From positions 124,001-188,000 of the forward strand of contig NZ_PDOA01000005.1 of the NCBI RefSeq assembly GCF_003116135.1: a DNA stretch of 64,000 nt, given 5' to 3'. The notes under the pieces are model-generated. The model had not been told where the DNA came from. It saw only the letters and a list, made by a program, of their open reading frames with translations, and did no database searches. Of the stretch, positions 35,116 through 43,421 are shown one piece after another. Both the position numbers and the translations under genes were made by a program. Position 1 is the stretch's first letter. Every line of letters starts with the position of its first letter. The stretch is from Teichococcus aestuarii (GTDB lineage: Bacteria > Pseudomonadota > Alphaproteobacteria > Acetobacterales > Acetobacteraceae).

Positions 35116-36113
35116 AGGGCGCGCAGCAGCTCGATGGCGCGGGCGCCGCCCTCCGGCGCCAGCTTCAGGAAGGCATCGACCACCGGCTTCTGCATGGCGC
35201 CGCTCCAGGCGGCGCGCTCGGCCTCGGTCTGCTCGTGCACGGCCATACCCTTGGCCTTCAGCTCGGCCAAGGCCCTGGCGGCCACGTCCTCGGTGAGCGG
35301 GATCTGGTCGCGCTCCGCCTGGGCAGCGGATTCGGCGATGATGGCGCGGTGCGCAGGGCTAAGCCCGTCGAACCAGCGCGGGTTCACGTAGACATGGGTG
35401 AACACGCAGAACCACGGCGTGACGGTGCCGAACTTCTGGAACTCGTAGAAGCGGCGGGAGACGGCGGCGGAGACATCCGTGAGCCCCGCATCCAGCACGC
35501 CCGATTGCAGCGCCTGCGGCACCTCCGGCCCCGGCATGGCGGAGGGGGCGGCGCCCACGGCGGTCAGCGCATGGTCGGTCAGCGCGTTCAGGCCGCGGAT
35601 CTTGAGGCCCTTGAAGTCCTCGGTGGCGATGATCGGCTTGCGGTTGCTGGTGAAGATGGCTTGGCGCGTGGTGTAGAGCCACATCAGGTTGCGCACGGCG
35701 CGCTTCTGCAGCAGCCCCTCCAGGTACTGCGCCGCCGGGGAGCCGGGGAACTTCCGGATCCGCTCCAGCTCGGTGAAGAGGTAGGGCAGCGTCAGCACGT
35801 TCATCTCGGGCAGCGTGTTGCCCCACTGGAAGTTCACCGCCGCCGCCGCCTCGAAGGCGCCGCGCGCCACGCCGGGGAAGTTCTCGCCCGCCTTGGCCAG
35901 CTGCTCCGCCGGGAAGACCTGCACGTCGATCGCGCCCTGGCTCTTCGCCTTCACCCGCTCGGCGAAGGCGGCGAGGATGGTGGCGTGCTGGTGGCTCGGC
36001 GGGAACTGGTGCGACAGGCGCATGGTGACCGCGCCCTGCGCCCGCGCCAGGCGCGGCAGGGCAGGGGCGGCGAGGCCGGCCGTGGCGGCCAGGAGCAGAT
36101 GGCGGCGTTGCAT
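35112..36113 (-). CDS. dctP: TRAP transporter substrate-binding protein (DctP)
   Basis: A 333-residue periplasmic protein with a signal peptide (RRHLLLAATAGLAAPALPRL to ARA-Q), RLSHQFPPSHQ at the mature start, and the DctP core GLKIRGLNALTDHALTAVGA with the ligand-carboxylate Arg. AEQLAKAGENFPGV, MPGPEVPQALQSGVLDAGLT and FVNPRW-like VNPRWFDGL fit the family. The ligand is probably a carboxylate, but not identifiable. First gene of the dctPQM operon. Confidence 0.95.
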   Translation of the reverse strand: MQRRHLLLAATAGLAAPALPRLARAQGAVTMRLSHQFPPSHQHATILAAFAERVKAKSQGAIDVQVFPAEQLAKAGENFPGVARGAFEAAAAVNFQWGNTLPEMNVLTLPYLFTELERIRKFPGSPAAQYLEGLLQKRAVRNLMWLYTTRQAIFTSNRKPIIATEDFKGLKIRGLNALTDHALTAVGAAPSAMPGPEVPQALQSGVLDAGLTDVSAAVSRRFYEFQKFGTVTPWFCVFTHVYVNPRWFDGLSPAHRAIIAESAAQAERDQIPLTEDVAARALAELKAKGMAVHEQTEAERAAWSGAMQKPVVDAFLKLAPEGGARAIELLRAL

Positions 36114-36270
36114 GGAACGAGATCCCCCGGAAGGCTTCTGCGCCGTGTTTGCTGCGGTGCAGCCCGGGGGTCAACAGTTCCGGCAAGCTTTTGCCGATGC
36201 CCTGGTATGTTTGTTTCAAATCTCCCGCCCGGCGCGCAACGAGCTGCGGGGAGGCCGGAGACCGGGCACG

Positions 36271-36300
36271 AAAAAGCCCGCTTCCGGCAGGAGGCGGGCT
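36271..36300 (-). terminator. Intrinsic terminator of tRNA-Val
   Basis: On the minus strand a seven-bp stem (36294-36300 with 36275-36281) is followed by a T-run (36271-36275). It lies 20 bases downstream of the tRNA. Confidence 0.85.
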
Positions 36301-36320
36301 GATCAGGGCAGGAACCGGGA

Positions 36321-36395
36321 TGGTGGGCGCGACAGGGATTGAACCTGTGACCTTCCCCGTGTCAGGGGGACGCTCTCCCGCTGAGCTACGCGCCC
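36321..36395 (-). tRNA. tRNA-Val (anticodon GAC)
   Basis: A full cloverleaf reads on the minus strand: acceptor stem GGGCGCG with CGCGCCC, D arm GCTC...GAGC, anticodon stem TCCCC with GGGGA and loop CTGACAC (anticodon GAC, 36361-36363), T arm ACAGG-TTCAATC-CCTGT, discriminator A and encoded CCA. It decodes GUC/GUU. A weak promoter (TTGCCA and TAGTTA, 17 bp apart) lies upstream, and a terminator follows. Confidence 0.97.
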
Positions 36396-36527
36396 ATTCC
36401 GGTCGGGGCGGGTAACTATCGCGGCGGGGGCGGGCTGGCAAGGGGTGATTGCGCGGCGACCGCAAAAGCTTTGCACCCCGGCGAGTCGTGACAGCAGGGT
36501 TGCGCTATGGCTTGATGCGGCCGGATC

Positions 36528-37406
36528 ATGGATCTTCCTCTGACGCTTCCCGCGGGGCAGCAGCACCCCGGCCCCTTCCTGCTCTCGCGCCCCGATGCGT
36601 GGCGGGCGCCGCTGGTGTTCGCCTCGCCGCATTCGGGGCGGGACTACCCGGCCGCCTTCCTCGCCGAATCGCGGCTCGACGCGCTGTCGGTGCGCCGCTC
36701 GGAGGATGGCTTCGTCGACGAGTTGTTCGCCGCCGCGCCCCTGCACGGCGCGCCGCTGCTCGCCGCCACCTTCCCGCGCGTCTATTGCGACGCCAACCGC
36801 GAGCCCTGGGAGCTGGACCCGGCGATGTTCGACGGGCCGCTGCCTTCCTGGGTGAACAGCGCCAGCCCGCGGGTGGGGGCGGGGCTCGGCACCATCGCCC
36901 GCATCGTCGCCAGCGGCGAGCCGGTCTACCGCCGCCGCCTGCCCTTCCGCGAGGCGGAGGAGCGGGTGCAGCGCTGCTGGCAGCCCTATCATGGCGCGCT
37001 TTCCGGGCTGATCGCCGAATCCAAGGCGCTGTTCGGCTGCTGCCTGGTGGTGGACTGCCATTCGATGCCCACCCACCCCGCGCATCCGCCGAACGCGCCC
37101 GACATGGTGCTGGGCGACGCCCATGGCACCGCCTGCGCGCCGCGCGCCGTGCGGCGGGTGGAGGAGCAGCTCTGGTCGATGGGCTACCGGGTGCGGCGCA
37201 ACGACCCCTATGCCGGTGGCTACGTGACGCGCCATTACGGCCGCCCGCGCGAGGCGGTGCATGTGCTGCAGATCGAGATGGCGCGCAGCCTCTACATGGA
37301 CGAGGCGGCGATCGAGCGCCTGCCCGGCATGGGCCGGCTGCAGCGCGACCTGACGGCGATGATCGCGGCGCTGACGCGGATGGACTGGGCCTTCCTGCGC
37401 GGCTGA
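36528..37406 (+). CDS. N-formylglutamate amidohydrolase family protein
   Basis: A 292-residue FGase-family metallohydrolase: FASPHSGRDYP near the N-terminus (zinc His), SVRRSEDGFVDELF, ANREPWELDP, VVDCHSMP with the second metal site, and HVLQIEMARSLYM. In the histidine degradation pathway HutG cleaves N-formylglutamate, but many family members in Rhodospirillales stand alone with other amide substrates. Here no hut genes are nearby, so the substrate is open. Confidence 0.9.
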   Translation: MDLPLTLPAGQQHPGPFLLSRPDAWRAPLVFASPHSGRDYPAAFLAESRLDALSVRRSEDGFVDELFAAAPLHGAPLLAATFPRVYCDANREPWELDPAMFDGPLPSWVNSASPRVGAGLGTIARIVASGEPVYRRRLPFREAEERVQRCWQPYHGALSGLIAESKALFGCCLVVDCHSMPTHPAHPPNAPDMVLGDAHGTACAPRAVRRVEEQLWSMGYRVRRNDPYAGGYVTRHYGRPREAVHVLQIEMARSLYMDEAAIERLPGMGRLQRDLTAMIAALTRMDWAFLRG

Positions 37407-37452
37407 GGGCCGGCCTGTGCGCGGCGCGCCCCTCCCTGGCCGGCGCGCGGGC

Positions 37453-37532
37453 AAAAAAAAGGCGGTGCCGAAGCACCGCCGAGTTTAGGGAGGAAACGTC
37501 CAAGAAAGACAACAACGCAGTGCGTTGCTGCG
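37453..37532 (-). ncRNA. Putative alpha-r8 (MmgR-like) small RNA, about 80 nt
   Basis: An orphan minus-strand transcription unit: promoter (37567-37539), predicted start near 37532, a 5' hairpin around 37510-37530, a single-stranded TTTCCTCCCT (37496-37487), and a terminator made of an 8-bp stem with TTCG loop (37480-37461) plus eight T (37460-37453). The 10-base TTTCCTCCCT between a 5' stem and a terminator is, from memory, the near-invariant mark of the MmgR/alpha-r8 family, an Hfq-linked sRNA that limits polyhydroxybutyrate accumulation in Sinorhizobium. The decamer resembles an anti-Shine-Dalgarno and would pair with GGGAGG-type start sites. Confidence 0.8.
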
Positions 37533-37538
37533 AGAGGG

Positions 37539-37567
37539 AAGATAGGCGGGCGATCATTCGTGTGCAA
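37539..37567 (-). promoter_or_regulatory. Promoter of the MmgR-like sRNA
   Basis: TTGCAC (37567-37562), a 17-bp spacer and TATCTT (37544-37539) on the minus strand, about seven bases before the predicted RNA start. Confidence 0.72.
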
Positions 37568-37664
37568 GCGGTTTTTCGCGCTGCAACACGAGTTTTGCCT
37601 GCGTTTTCAGCGAGCCCTCATGCGCACTTTGCATAACAAGCGGGCGGCTGCCGGGTTGCACGAC

Positions 37665-37703
37665 AAAAAACCCCGCACAGGCCATAAGCCTGGGCGGGGC
37701 TTT
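37665..37703 (-). terminator. Intrinsic terminator of ahpD
   Basis: A stem of CCCCGC with GCGGGG (37671-37676, 37694-37699) and an inner CAGG/CCTG pair is followed on the minus strand by six T (37670-37665). It ends the ahpC-ahpD transcript and separates it from the sRNA promoter region. Confidence 0.85.
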
Positions 37704-37739
37704 GCACAGCATCCGGGCAGACGGCCCGTTGCGGCGGGG

Positions 37740-38270
37740 TCAGGCGGCGAGGGCTTCCTCGGCGTCCAGCACGCCCGCCACGGCATGCACCACGGCGGCG
37801 ATGCGCACCGCGGCCTGCACCTGCTCGGTGCTCACGCCGCCATGCTTCACCACCTTCTCATGGCTCTCCATGCACATGCCGCAGCCATTGATGGCGGAGA
37901 CGGCGAGCGACCAGAGCTCGAAATCCACCTTCTCGACGCCCGGCTTGCCGATGACGTTCATCCGCAGCTTGGCCGGCAGGCCCGGATAGTCGCCGCCCAC
38001 CAGATGGGTGAAGCGGTAGTAGATGTTGTTCATGCCCATGATGGCGGCGGCGGCCTTGGCGGCGGTCAGCGCCTCGGGCGAGAGCTTCGGGCCGAACTCG
38101 GCGACGAGGGCGCGGATCACCTCGGCGTTGCGGCTGGCGATGGCGCTGGCGATGAAGGTGCCGGCCAGCTTCTGCGTGTCCAGCACCGGCTCGGTGGCCA
38201 GGCTGCCGAGGTTCAGCTTCAGGTCGCGGGCATAGTCGGGCAGGCGCGCGCGCAGGGCTTCGAGCGACAT
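37740..38270 (-). CDS. ahpD: Alkyl hydroperoxidase AhpD
   Basis: The 176-residue protein has the AhpD active site CGMC-MESH with C130, C133 and H137, the same numbering as in the Mycobacterium tuberculosis protein. AhpD reduces oxidised AhpC using lipoamide-linked electrons. KKF-like [14 protein letters not shown] and [11 protein letters not shown] are family marks. It follows ahpC after 181 bases that hold two strong GC hairpins (38383-38401; 38419-38440), which may process or attenuate the transcript. The operon is divergent from oxyR. Confidence 0.95.
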   Translation of the reverse strand: MSLEALRARLPDYARDLKLNLGSLATEPVLDTQKLAGTFIASAIASRNAEVIRALVAEFGPKLSPEALTAAKAAAAIMGMNNIYYRFTHLVGGDYPGLPAKLRMNVIGKPGVEKVDFELWSLAVSAINGCGMCMESHEKVVKHGGVSTEQVQAAVRIAAVVHAVAGVLDAEEALAA

Positions 38271-38451
38271 GGGGTGTCCTCCGGGATCGGGGGGATCGGG
38301 GCGGGTCGGGCGTGGGGAAGACGATGGGCGGAGCCGGCGAGCAGCCCGCCGGTTCGGCGCACCGGGCCCCGGAAGCCTTGCCCCCCGGCGTGGCCGGGGG
38401 GAGGCGGGGCCGGGTGCTGGCCGGCGCCGTGGCGCCGGCCCGCTTCCGGTC

Positions 38452-39024
38452 TCAGGCGGCCTGGAACAGCTCGGCGGGCTTCAGCGTGTCGCCGCCCTTG
38501 TTCCAGTTGCAGGGGCAGAGCTCATCGGTCTGCAGCGCGTCGAGCACGCGGACCACTTCCTGCGGGTTGCGGCCGACGTTCAGGCCGTTCACCGAGGCCC
38601 ACTGGATGGTGCCCTCGGGATCGACGATGAAGGTGGCGCGCAGCGCGACGCCGGCCTGCTTGTCCAGGATGCCGAGCGCGGTGGAAAGCTCGCGCTTCAC
38701 ATCGGCCAGCATCGGGAAGGGCAGGTCGTGGATGTCCTTGTTGTAGACGCGCCAGTTCAGGTGCACGAACTCGCTGTCCGTCGAGGCGCCGTAGACGACG
38801 GCGTCACGGTCCTCGAACTCCTGGTTCAGCTTGCCGAAGGCCGCGATCTCGGTCGGGCAGATGAAGGTGAAGTCCTTCGGCCAGAAGAAGACGATCTTCC
38901 ACTTGCCGGCGTCCGACTCGTTGGAGATGTCGACGAAGGACTTGCCGGGGCCTTCCAGACCTTCCGGGCCACCCTTCACGGCGGTCAGGTTGAAGGCGGG
39001 AAACTTGTCGCCAACAGTCAGCAT
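38452..39024 (-). CDS. ahpC: Peroxiredoxin AhpC
   Basis: A 190-residue 2-Cys peroxiredoxin of the AhpD-linked type: peroxidatic C56 in DFTFICPTE and resolving cysteines C170/C172 in [32 protein letters not shown] and [10 protein letters not shown] are typical. It reduces hydrogen peroxide and organic peroxides, being recycled by AhpD. Divergent from oxyR with the control region between, so it is probably induced by OxyR. No AhpF gene is nearby, in line with AhpD use. Confidence 0.96.
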   Translation of the reverse strand: MLTVGDKFPAFNLTAVKGGPEGLEGPGKSFVDISNESDAGKWKIVFFWPKDFTFICPTEIAAFGKLNQEFEDRDAVVYGASTDSEFVHLNWRVYNKDIHDLPFPMLADVKRELSTALGILDKQAGVALRATFIVDPEGTIQWASVNGLNVGRNPQEVVRVLDALQTDELCPCNWNKGGDTLKPAELFQAA

Positions 39025-39092
39025 GCGTGGTTACCCCCAATGACAGCTTTTCATGCGGGGGCAGGATCGCGCCTGCCCCGGCCGTGGCTTGT

Positions 39093-39160
39093 TATGTATG
39101 CTGCAACGCACACATGCCAATGAATAGTTTTCGATACAATCATCGTCTGGATCGATGACC
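39093..39160 (-). promoter_or_regulatory. ahpC promoter with candidate OxyR site
   Basis: On the minus strand TTGGCA (39120-39115) and TACATA (39098-39093) are 16 bp apart. Immediately upstream of the -35 lies ATAGTTTTCGATACAAT (39124-39140) and a second AT-CGAT-like stretch up to 39156, an imperfect fit to the OxyR pattern of ATAG and CTAT halves. The site would lie where OxyR activates. The match is loose. Confidence 0.45.
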
Positions 39161-40147
39161 ATCCTCCCCAGCCCGCAGCAGCTCCGCTACCTCGTCGCCC
39201 TGGCCGATCTCGGCCATTTCGGGCGGGCCGCCGCGGCCTGCGCGGTGACCCAGTCCACCCTCTCGGCCGGCATCATCGCGCTGGAACGCCAGCTCGACGC
39301 CGCCATCCTCGAGCGCGGCCCGGGCAAGCGCCCGGTCTTCACCCCGCTGGGGCTGGAGCTGGTGCGCCGCGCCCGCGCCGCCCTCTCGGCGCTGGCGGCC
39401 GTGGCCGAGACGGCGGCGGCGGCGCGCGACCCGCTCTCCGGCCCGCTGCGCCTGGGCGTGATCCCGACCATCGGCCCCTTCCTGCTGCCGCGGCTGATGC
39501 CGGCGCTGCGCCAGGCCTTTCCCCGCCTCCAGCTCTGGCTGCGCGAGGACCTGACCGAGCGGCTGGCCGAGGACTTGGCGGCCGGGCGGCTGGATCTGCT
39601 GCTGCTGGCGCTGCCCGCCCTGCTGCCGGAGGCGGAGGTGGTGCGGGTGGCGGAGGACCCTTTCATCGTCGCCCTGCCGCAGGGCCACCGGCTGGCGGCG
39701 GCGCCCGCCGTGCCGCTGGCCGCGCTGGGGGCGGAGCGGCTGCTGCTGCTGGAGGACGGCCACTGCCTGCGCGACCACGCCCTGGCCGCCTGCAGCCTGC
39801 CCGGTGCCGGCGAGACCTTCGCCGCCACCAGCCTGCACACGCTGGTGCAGATGGTGGCCGGCGGCCTCGGCGTCACGCTGCTGCCGCGGCTGGCGGTGGA
39901 AGGCGGCGTGCTGGCCGGCGCCAACGTGGCGCTGCGCCCGCTGGAGACGCCGCAGGGGCGCGGGCTGGGCCTGGCCTGGCGCGCACGCTCGCCCCGCGCG
40001 GCGGAGTTCCGCAACATGGTGCCGGCGGTGGCGGCCGCCATCGCCGCCCCCGTCTCCGCTCCCGTCGAGTCGGAGCGCAGCCTGGAAGCGCCGGCTGAAG
40101 GCAACCCTCCGCCGCCCCGGGCCGTTCCTTCCTTGTCCATTTCATGA
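39155..40147 (+). CDS. oxyR: Peroxide-sensing LysR regulator OxyR
   Basis: A 330-residue LysR-type regulator with N-terminal HTH (SPQQLRYLVALADLGHFGRA, TQSTLSAGI) and the OxyR redox pair C204 and C213 in GHCLRDHALAAC, nine residues apart as C199/C208 of E. coli. TSLHTLVQMVAGGLGVTLLP also matches OxyR. Peroxide forms the disulfide and switches the protein to activator mode. Divergent from its likely target ahpC-ahpD. The C-terminal ~30 residues are an unstructured Pro/Glu/Ser-rich extension. Confidence 0.95.
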   Translation: MTILPSPQQLRYLVALADLGHFGRAAAACAVTQSTLSAGIIALERQLDAAILERGPGKRPVFTPLGLELVRRARAALSALAAVAETAAAARDPLSGPLRLGVIPTIGPFLLPRLMPALRQAFPRLQLWLREDLTERLAEDLAAGRLDLLLLALPALLPEAEVVRVAEDPFIVALPQGHRLAAAPAVPLAALGAERLLLLEDGHCLRDHALAACSLPGAGETFAATSLHTLVQMVAGGLGVTLLPRLAVEGGVLAGANVALRPLETPQGRGLGLAWRARSPRAAEFRNMVPAVAAAIAAPVSAPVESERSLEAPAEGNPPPPRAVPSLSIS

Positions 40148-40162
40148 CAAGGGAGACAAGTT

Positions 40163-40351
40163 GTGGCAGGTACGATCGGACGGATCGTCAGGGCGCTGGC
40201 GCAGGGCGCGGTGCGGCGGCAGCAATACCGGGCCATGGGCGCCGTGGGTCTGCGCGGCTGGAAGCTGGACCTGCTGCGCGCGCTGCGTGGTGGCCGGCGC
40301 GGCCCTGCGGCGCATCCGGAGATGCCGCCGCGCGCGCCACGCCGTGATTGA
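40163..40351 (+). CDS. Possible small basic protein
   Basis: A 62-residue frame from a GTG with GGGAG seven bases upstream, just after oxyR. The product is basic (VRRQQYRAMGAVGLRGWKLD) and fits no family I know. A 7-bp inverted repeat (40131-40137 with 40146-40152) covers the oxyR stop and the ribosome site. The stop codon lies inside the rpmJ promoter. It may be non-coding. Confidence 0.35.
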   Translation: MAGTIGRIVRALAQGAVRRQQYRAMGAVGLRGWKLDLLRALRGGRRGPAAHPEMPPRAPRRD

Positions 40352-40376
40352 CATTCGCGCCCCCGGCCCCTAAACG
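40348..40376 (+). promoter_or_regulatory. rpmJ promoter
   Basis: A consensus TTGACA (40348-40353) is followed after 17 bp by TAAACG (40371-40376), giving a leader of about 17 bases before the rpmJ ATG. Confidence 0.68.
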
Positions 40377-40399
40377 CGCCCGCTCTAAGAGGGTGCCCC

Positions 40400-40525
40400 A
40401 TGAAAATCCGTAACAGCCTGAAGAGCGCCAAGACGCGCGACAAGAACTGTGTGCTGGTGCGCCGCCGTGGCCGCCTGTACGTGCTGAACAAGAAGAACCC
40501 CCGGCTGAAGGCCCGCCAGGGCTGA
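40400..40525 (+). CDS. rpmJ: 50S ribosomal protein L36 (zinc-free type)
   Basis: A 41-residue protein: [17 protein letters not shown] then [19 protein letters not shown]. This is the C-minus (YkgO-type) L36, which lacks the four-residue zinc site of the standard form and is usually the only L36 in alphaproteobacteria. It is short and basic as expected. Own promoter upstream and a strong terminator downstream make it a single-gene unit. Confidence 0.95.
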   Translation: MKIRNSLKSAKTRDKNCVLVRRRGRLYVLNKKNPRLKARQG

Positions 40526-40574
40526 TATCCGGCGCCGCCCCTCGCGGGCGGTTGCAGCAGGCTTCTTCCGCCTG

Positions 40575-40611
40575 AAAACGACGCCGTGGTGCGCACCGCG
40601 GCGTCGTTTTT
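40575..40611 (+). terminator. Intrinsic terminator of rpmJ
   Basis: A 12-bp stem (40575-40586 with 40599-40610) with an inner GGT/ACC pair is followed by a T-run ending at 40611. Confidence 0.93.
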
Positions 40612-40689
40612 GCGTGCGCGTGCTGCTTGCCCGGCGCCGGCCCGCGGCCCATCCTCCGCAGCAACGAGACTGGCGCGAGGACCCGACCG

Positions 40690-42156
40690 ATGATCGAACT
40701 GCCCCCCCCGAACCCGGCCGTGCTGGCGCGGCGGGCGGAGATCGTCGCCGCCCTGCGCGCCCTGGTGCCGGACACCGCCCTGGGCCATGGCGTCATCGGC
40801 GACGAGACGCGCCTCAAGGCCTATGAGACGGACGGGCTTTCCGCCTACCGCCAGCCGCCGCTGGCCGTGGTGCTGCCCACCAGCACGGCGCAGGTGGCGG
40901 CGGTGCTGCGCTATTGCCACCAGAACGGCATCCGCGTGGTGCCGCGCGGGGCGGGCACCAGCCTCTCCGGCGGCGCCCTGCCGCTGGCCGATGCTGTGGT
41001 CATCGGGCTGATGCGGATGAACCGCATCCTGGAGGTGGATTACGACAACCGCCTCGCCGTGGTGGAGGCCGGCGTCACCAATCTCGGCATCACCCAGGCG
41101 GTGGCGGCGGAAGGCTTCTTCTACGCGCCCGACCCCTCCAGCCAGCTCGCCTGCATGATCGGCGGCAATGTGATGATGAATTCGGGCGGCGCGCACTGCC
41201 TGAAATACGGTGTCACGGCCAACAACCTGCTGGGCGTCACCTTCGTCACCATCGAGGGGGAGGTGATCGAGATCGGCGGCGGGCATCTCGACGCGGCGGG
41301 CTATGACTGGCTGGGGCTGATCACCGGCTCGGAGGGGCAGCTCGGCCTCGTCACCGAGGTCACGGTGCGTATCCTGCGCGCGGCCGAGGGGGCGCGCGCC
41401 ATGCTGGCGGCCTTTCGCAGCAACGAGGTGGCCGGGCAGGTGGTGGATGCCATCATCGGCAGCGGCATCATCCCCGTGGCGCTGGAATTCATGGACCGCC
41501 CCGCCATCCATGCCTGCGAGGCCTTCGCCCATGCCGGCTACCCGCTCGATGCCGAATCCCTGCTGATCATCGAGGTGGAAGGCAACCTGGAAGAGCAGGA
41601 CATCCTGCTCGGAAAACTGAAAGAAATCTGCGGCCGCTTCGACCCGATCAGCCTGCGCGTGGCGGAGACGGCGGAGGAAAGCCTGGCCATCTGGAAGGGG
41701 CGCAAGGGCGCCTTCGGCGCGGTGGGGCGGATCAGCCCGGACTATCTCTGCATGGACGGCACCATCCCGACCGGCGAGCTGCCGCATGTGCTGCGCCGCA
41801 TCGGCGAGATGAGCGAGAGCTACGGGCTGCAGGTGGCCAACATCTTCCACGCCGGCGACGGCAACCTGCACCCGCTGATCATGTTCGACGCCAACGACCC
41901 GGAGAGCTTCCGCAAGGCCGAGGCCTTCGGCGCCGATATCCTGAAGCTCTGCGTCGAGGTGGGCGGCTGCCTGACGGGCGAGCATGGCGTCGGCGTCGAG
42001 AAGCGCGACCTGATGGGCGTGCAGTTCACGCGCGCGGAGCTGGACCGGCAGCGTGCCATCAAGAGCGCCTTCGACCCCGCCTGGCTGCTGAACCCGGCCA
42101 AGGTCTTTCCGCTGGACGGGCTGCCCGCCGCGGCCACCACCCCGCGCGCCGCCTGA
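40690..42156 (+). CDS. glcD: Glycolate oxidase subunit GlcD
   Basis: The 488-residue FAD-linked oxidase has the PCMH-type FAD domain VVPRGAGTSLSGGALP, AGVTNLGITQAVAAEGFFYAP, DPSSQLACMIGGNV, and GLITGSEGQLGLVTEVT, then a C-terminal FAD-oxidase domain with NIFHAGDGNLHP and GGCLTGEHGVGVEK. GlcD oxidises glycolate to glyoxylate and passes electrons on with GlcE and GlcF. The ATG at 40690 has GAGG upstream; longer in-frame starts look spurious. glcE follows after 20 bases. Confidence 0.94.
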   Translation: MIELPPPNPAVLARRAEIVAALRALVPDTALGHGVIGDETRLKAYETDGLSAYRQPPLAVVLPTSTAQVAAVLRYCHQNGIRVVPRGAGTSLSGGALPLADAVVIGLMRMNRILEVDYDNRLAVVEAGVTNLGITQAVAAEGFFYAPDPSSQLACMIGGNVMMNSGGAHCLKYGVTANNLLGVTFVTIEGEVIEIGGGHLDAAGYDWLGLITGSEGQLGLVTEVTVRILRAAEGARAMLAAFRSNEVAGQVVDAIIGSGIIPVALEFMDRPAIHACEAFAHAGYPLDAESLLIIEVEGNLEEQDILLGKLKEICGRFDPISLRVAETAEESLAIWKGRKGAFGAVGRISPDYLCMDGTIPTGELPHVLRRIGEMSESYGLQVANIFHAGDGNLHPLIMFDANDPESFRKAEAFGADILKLCVEVGGCLTGEHGVGVEKRDLMGVQFTRAELDRQRAIKSAFDPAWLLNPAKVFPLDGLPAAATTPRAA

Positions 42157-42176
42157 AGCCCGGAGACCGACCTTCC

Positions 42177-43370
42177 ATGACCGATCTCCTGCTGCCGCCC
42201 GACGAGGCGAGCCTCGCCGAGGCGGTGCGCGAGGCCTCCGCCGCCCGGCTGCCGCTGGCCATCGAGGGCCATGGCACGCGCCGCGCCAGCCTGCGCCCGG
42301 TGCAGGCCGCCCGCACCCTCTCCACGCGCGGCCTCACCGGCATCACCCTGAACAAGCCGGCCGAACTGGTGCTCTCCGCCCGCGCCGGCACGCCGATGCC
42401 GGAGATCGAGGCGGCGCTGGCAGCGCAAGGCCAGATGCTGCCCGCCGAGCCGCCGGATTTCTCCGCCCTGTTCGGTGCCGACCGGCCGGCGACGCTGGGC
42501 GGCATGGTGGCGGCCCATCTCTCGGGGCCGCGCCGGATCGGCCCTGGCGGCGCGCTGCGCGACCAGGTGTTGGGCGTGCGCGCCGTGACGGGCGATGGCG
42601 AGGTGATTCGCTCCGGCGGGCGGGTGCACAAGAACGTCACGGGGCTCGACCTCTGCAAGCTGCTGGCCGGCAGCCACGGCACGCTCGGCGTGCTGACCGA
42701 GATCACGCTGAAGCTGGCGCCGCGCCCGGAAGGCAGCCTGACGCTCGCGGTGCGGGTGGCGGAGCTGGCGGCGGGGGTGCGGGCGCTCTCGGCGGGGCTG
42801 GGCAGCCCCTTCGGCGTCAGCGGCGCGGCGCTGCTGCCGCGCGGCGCGCCGGCCCTCGGGCTGGACGGCCCCGTGGCGCTGCTGCGGCTGGAGGATTTCC
42901 TCCAGTTCCTGCCGCACCGGGCGGGGGCGCTGCGCGGTCTGCTGGACGGGCATGGCGCGGTGTCGCTGGTGGAGGGCGAGGACTCGCTGGCGCTGTGGCG
43001 CGCCGTGCGCGACGCCGCCCTGCTGGAGGCGGCGCCGGAGCAGGCGGTGTGGCGCCTCTCGGTGAAGCCGACCGCCGCCCCCGGCGTGGCCCGTACCCTG
43101 GAGGACAGTTTCGGCGCCCGGCTGCTGCTGGATTGGGGTGGCGGCCTGGTCTGGGTGGCCGGCCCCGCGACGGAGGCGGCGCACCGGGCGGTGATGGCGG
43201 CGGCGCAGGCCGCGCGTGGCACCTTCACCCTGTTCCGCGCCCCGGATTCGCTGCGGGCGGCCGTGCCGGTGGTGCCTGATGAACCGGCCGCCCTGGCTGC
43301 CATCGGCGCCCGCGTGAAGGCGGTGATGGACCCGATGGGCATTCTCAACCCCGGCCGCCTGCGCGCCTGA
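42177..43370 (+). CDS. glcE: Glycolate oxidase subunit GlcE
   Basis: A 397-residue FAD-binding protein similar to the N-terminal part of GlcD: LPLAIEGHGTRRASLRPV, LVLSARAGTPMPEIEAAL, ATLGGMVAAHLSGPRRIGPG, RVHKNVTGLDLCKLLAGSHG and GVLTEITLKLAP. It forms the glycolate dehydrogenase complex with GlcD and GlcF. Ends at a terminator; glcF is not the next gene but lies 1.8 kb further on. Confidence 0.93.
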   Translation: MTDLLLPPDEASLAEAVREASAARLPLAIEGHGTRRASLRPVQAARTLSTRGLTGITLNKPAELVLSARAGTPMPEIEAALAAQGQMLPAEPPDFSALFGADRPATLGGMVAAHLSGPRRIGPGGALRDQVLGVRAVTGDGEVIRSGGRVHKNVTGLDLCKLLAGSHGTLGVLTEITLKLAPRPEGSLTLAVRVAELAAGVRALSAGLGSPFGVSGAALLPRGAPALGLDGPVALLRLEDFLQFLPHRAGALRGLLDGHGAVSLVEGEDSLALWRAVRDAALLEAAPEQAVWRLSVKPTAAPGVARTLEDSFGARLLLDWGGGLVWVAGPATEAAHRAVMAAAQAARGTFTLFRAPDSLRAAVPVVPDEPAALAAIGARVKAVMDPMGILNPGRLRA

Positions 43371-43382
43371 ACGGACAGAAAA

Positions 43383-43420
43383 AAGAAGGGGTCCAGGGGA
43401 ATTCCTTCCCCTGGCCTTCC
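43383..43420. terminator. Bidirectional terminator between glcE and the CoA-transferase
   Basis: A 9-bp perfect stem (43393-43401 with 43406-43414) has AAAAGAAGG on the left and CCTTCCTT on the right, serving both convergent genes. Confidence 0.72.
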
Positions 43421-43421
43421 T

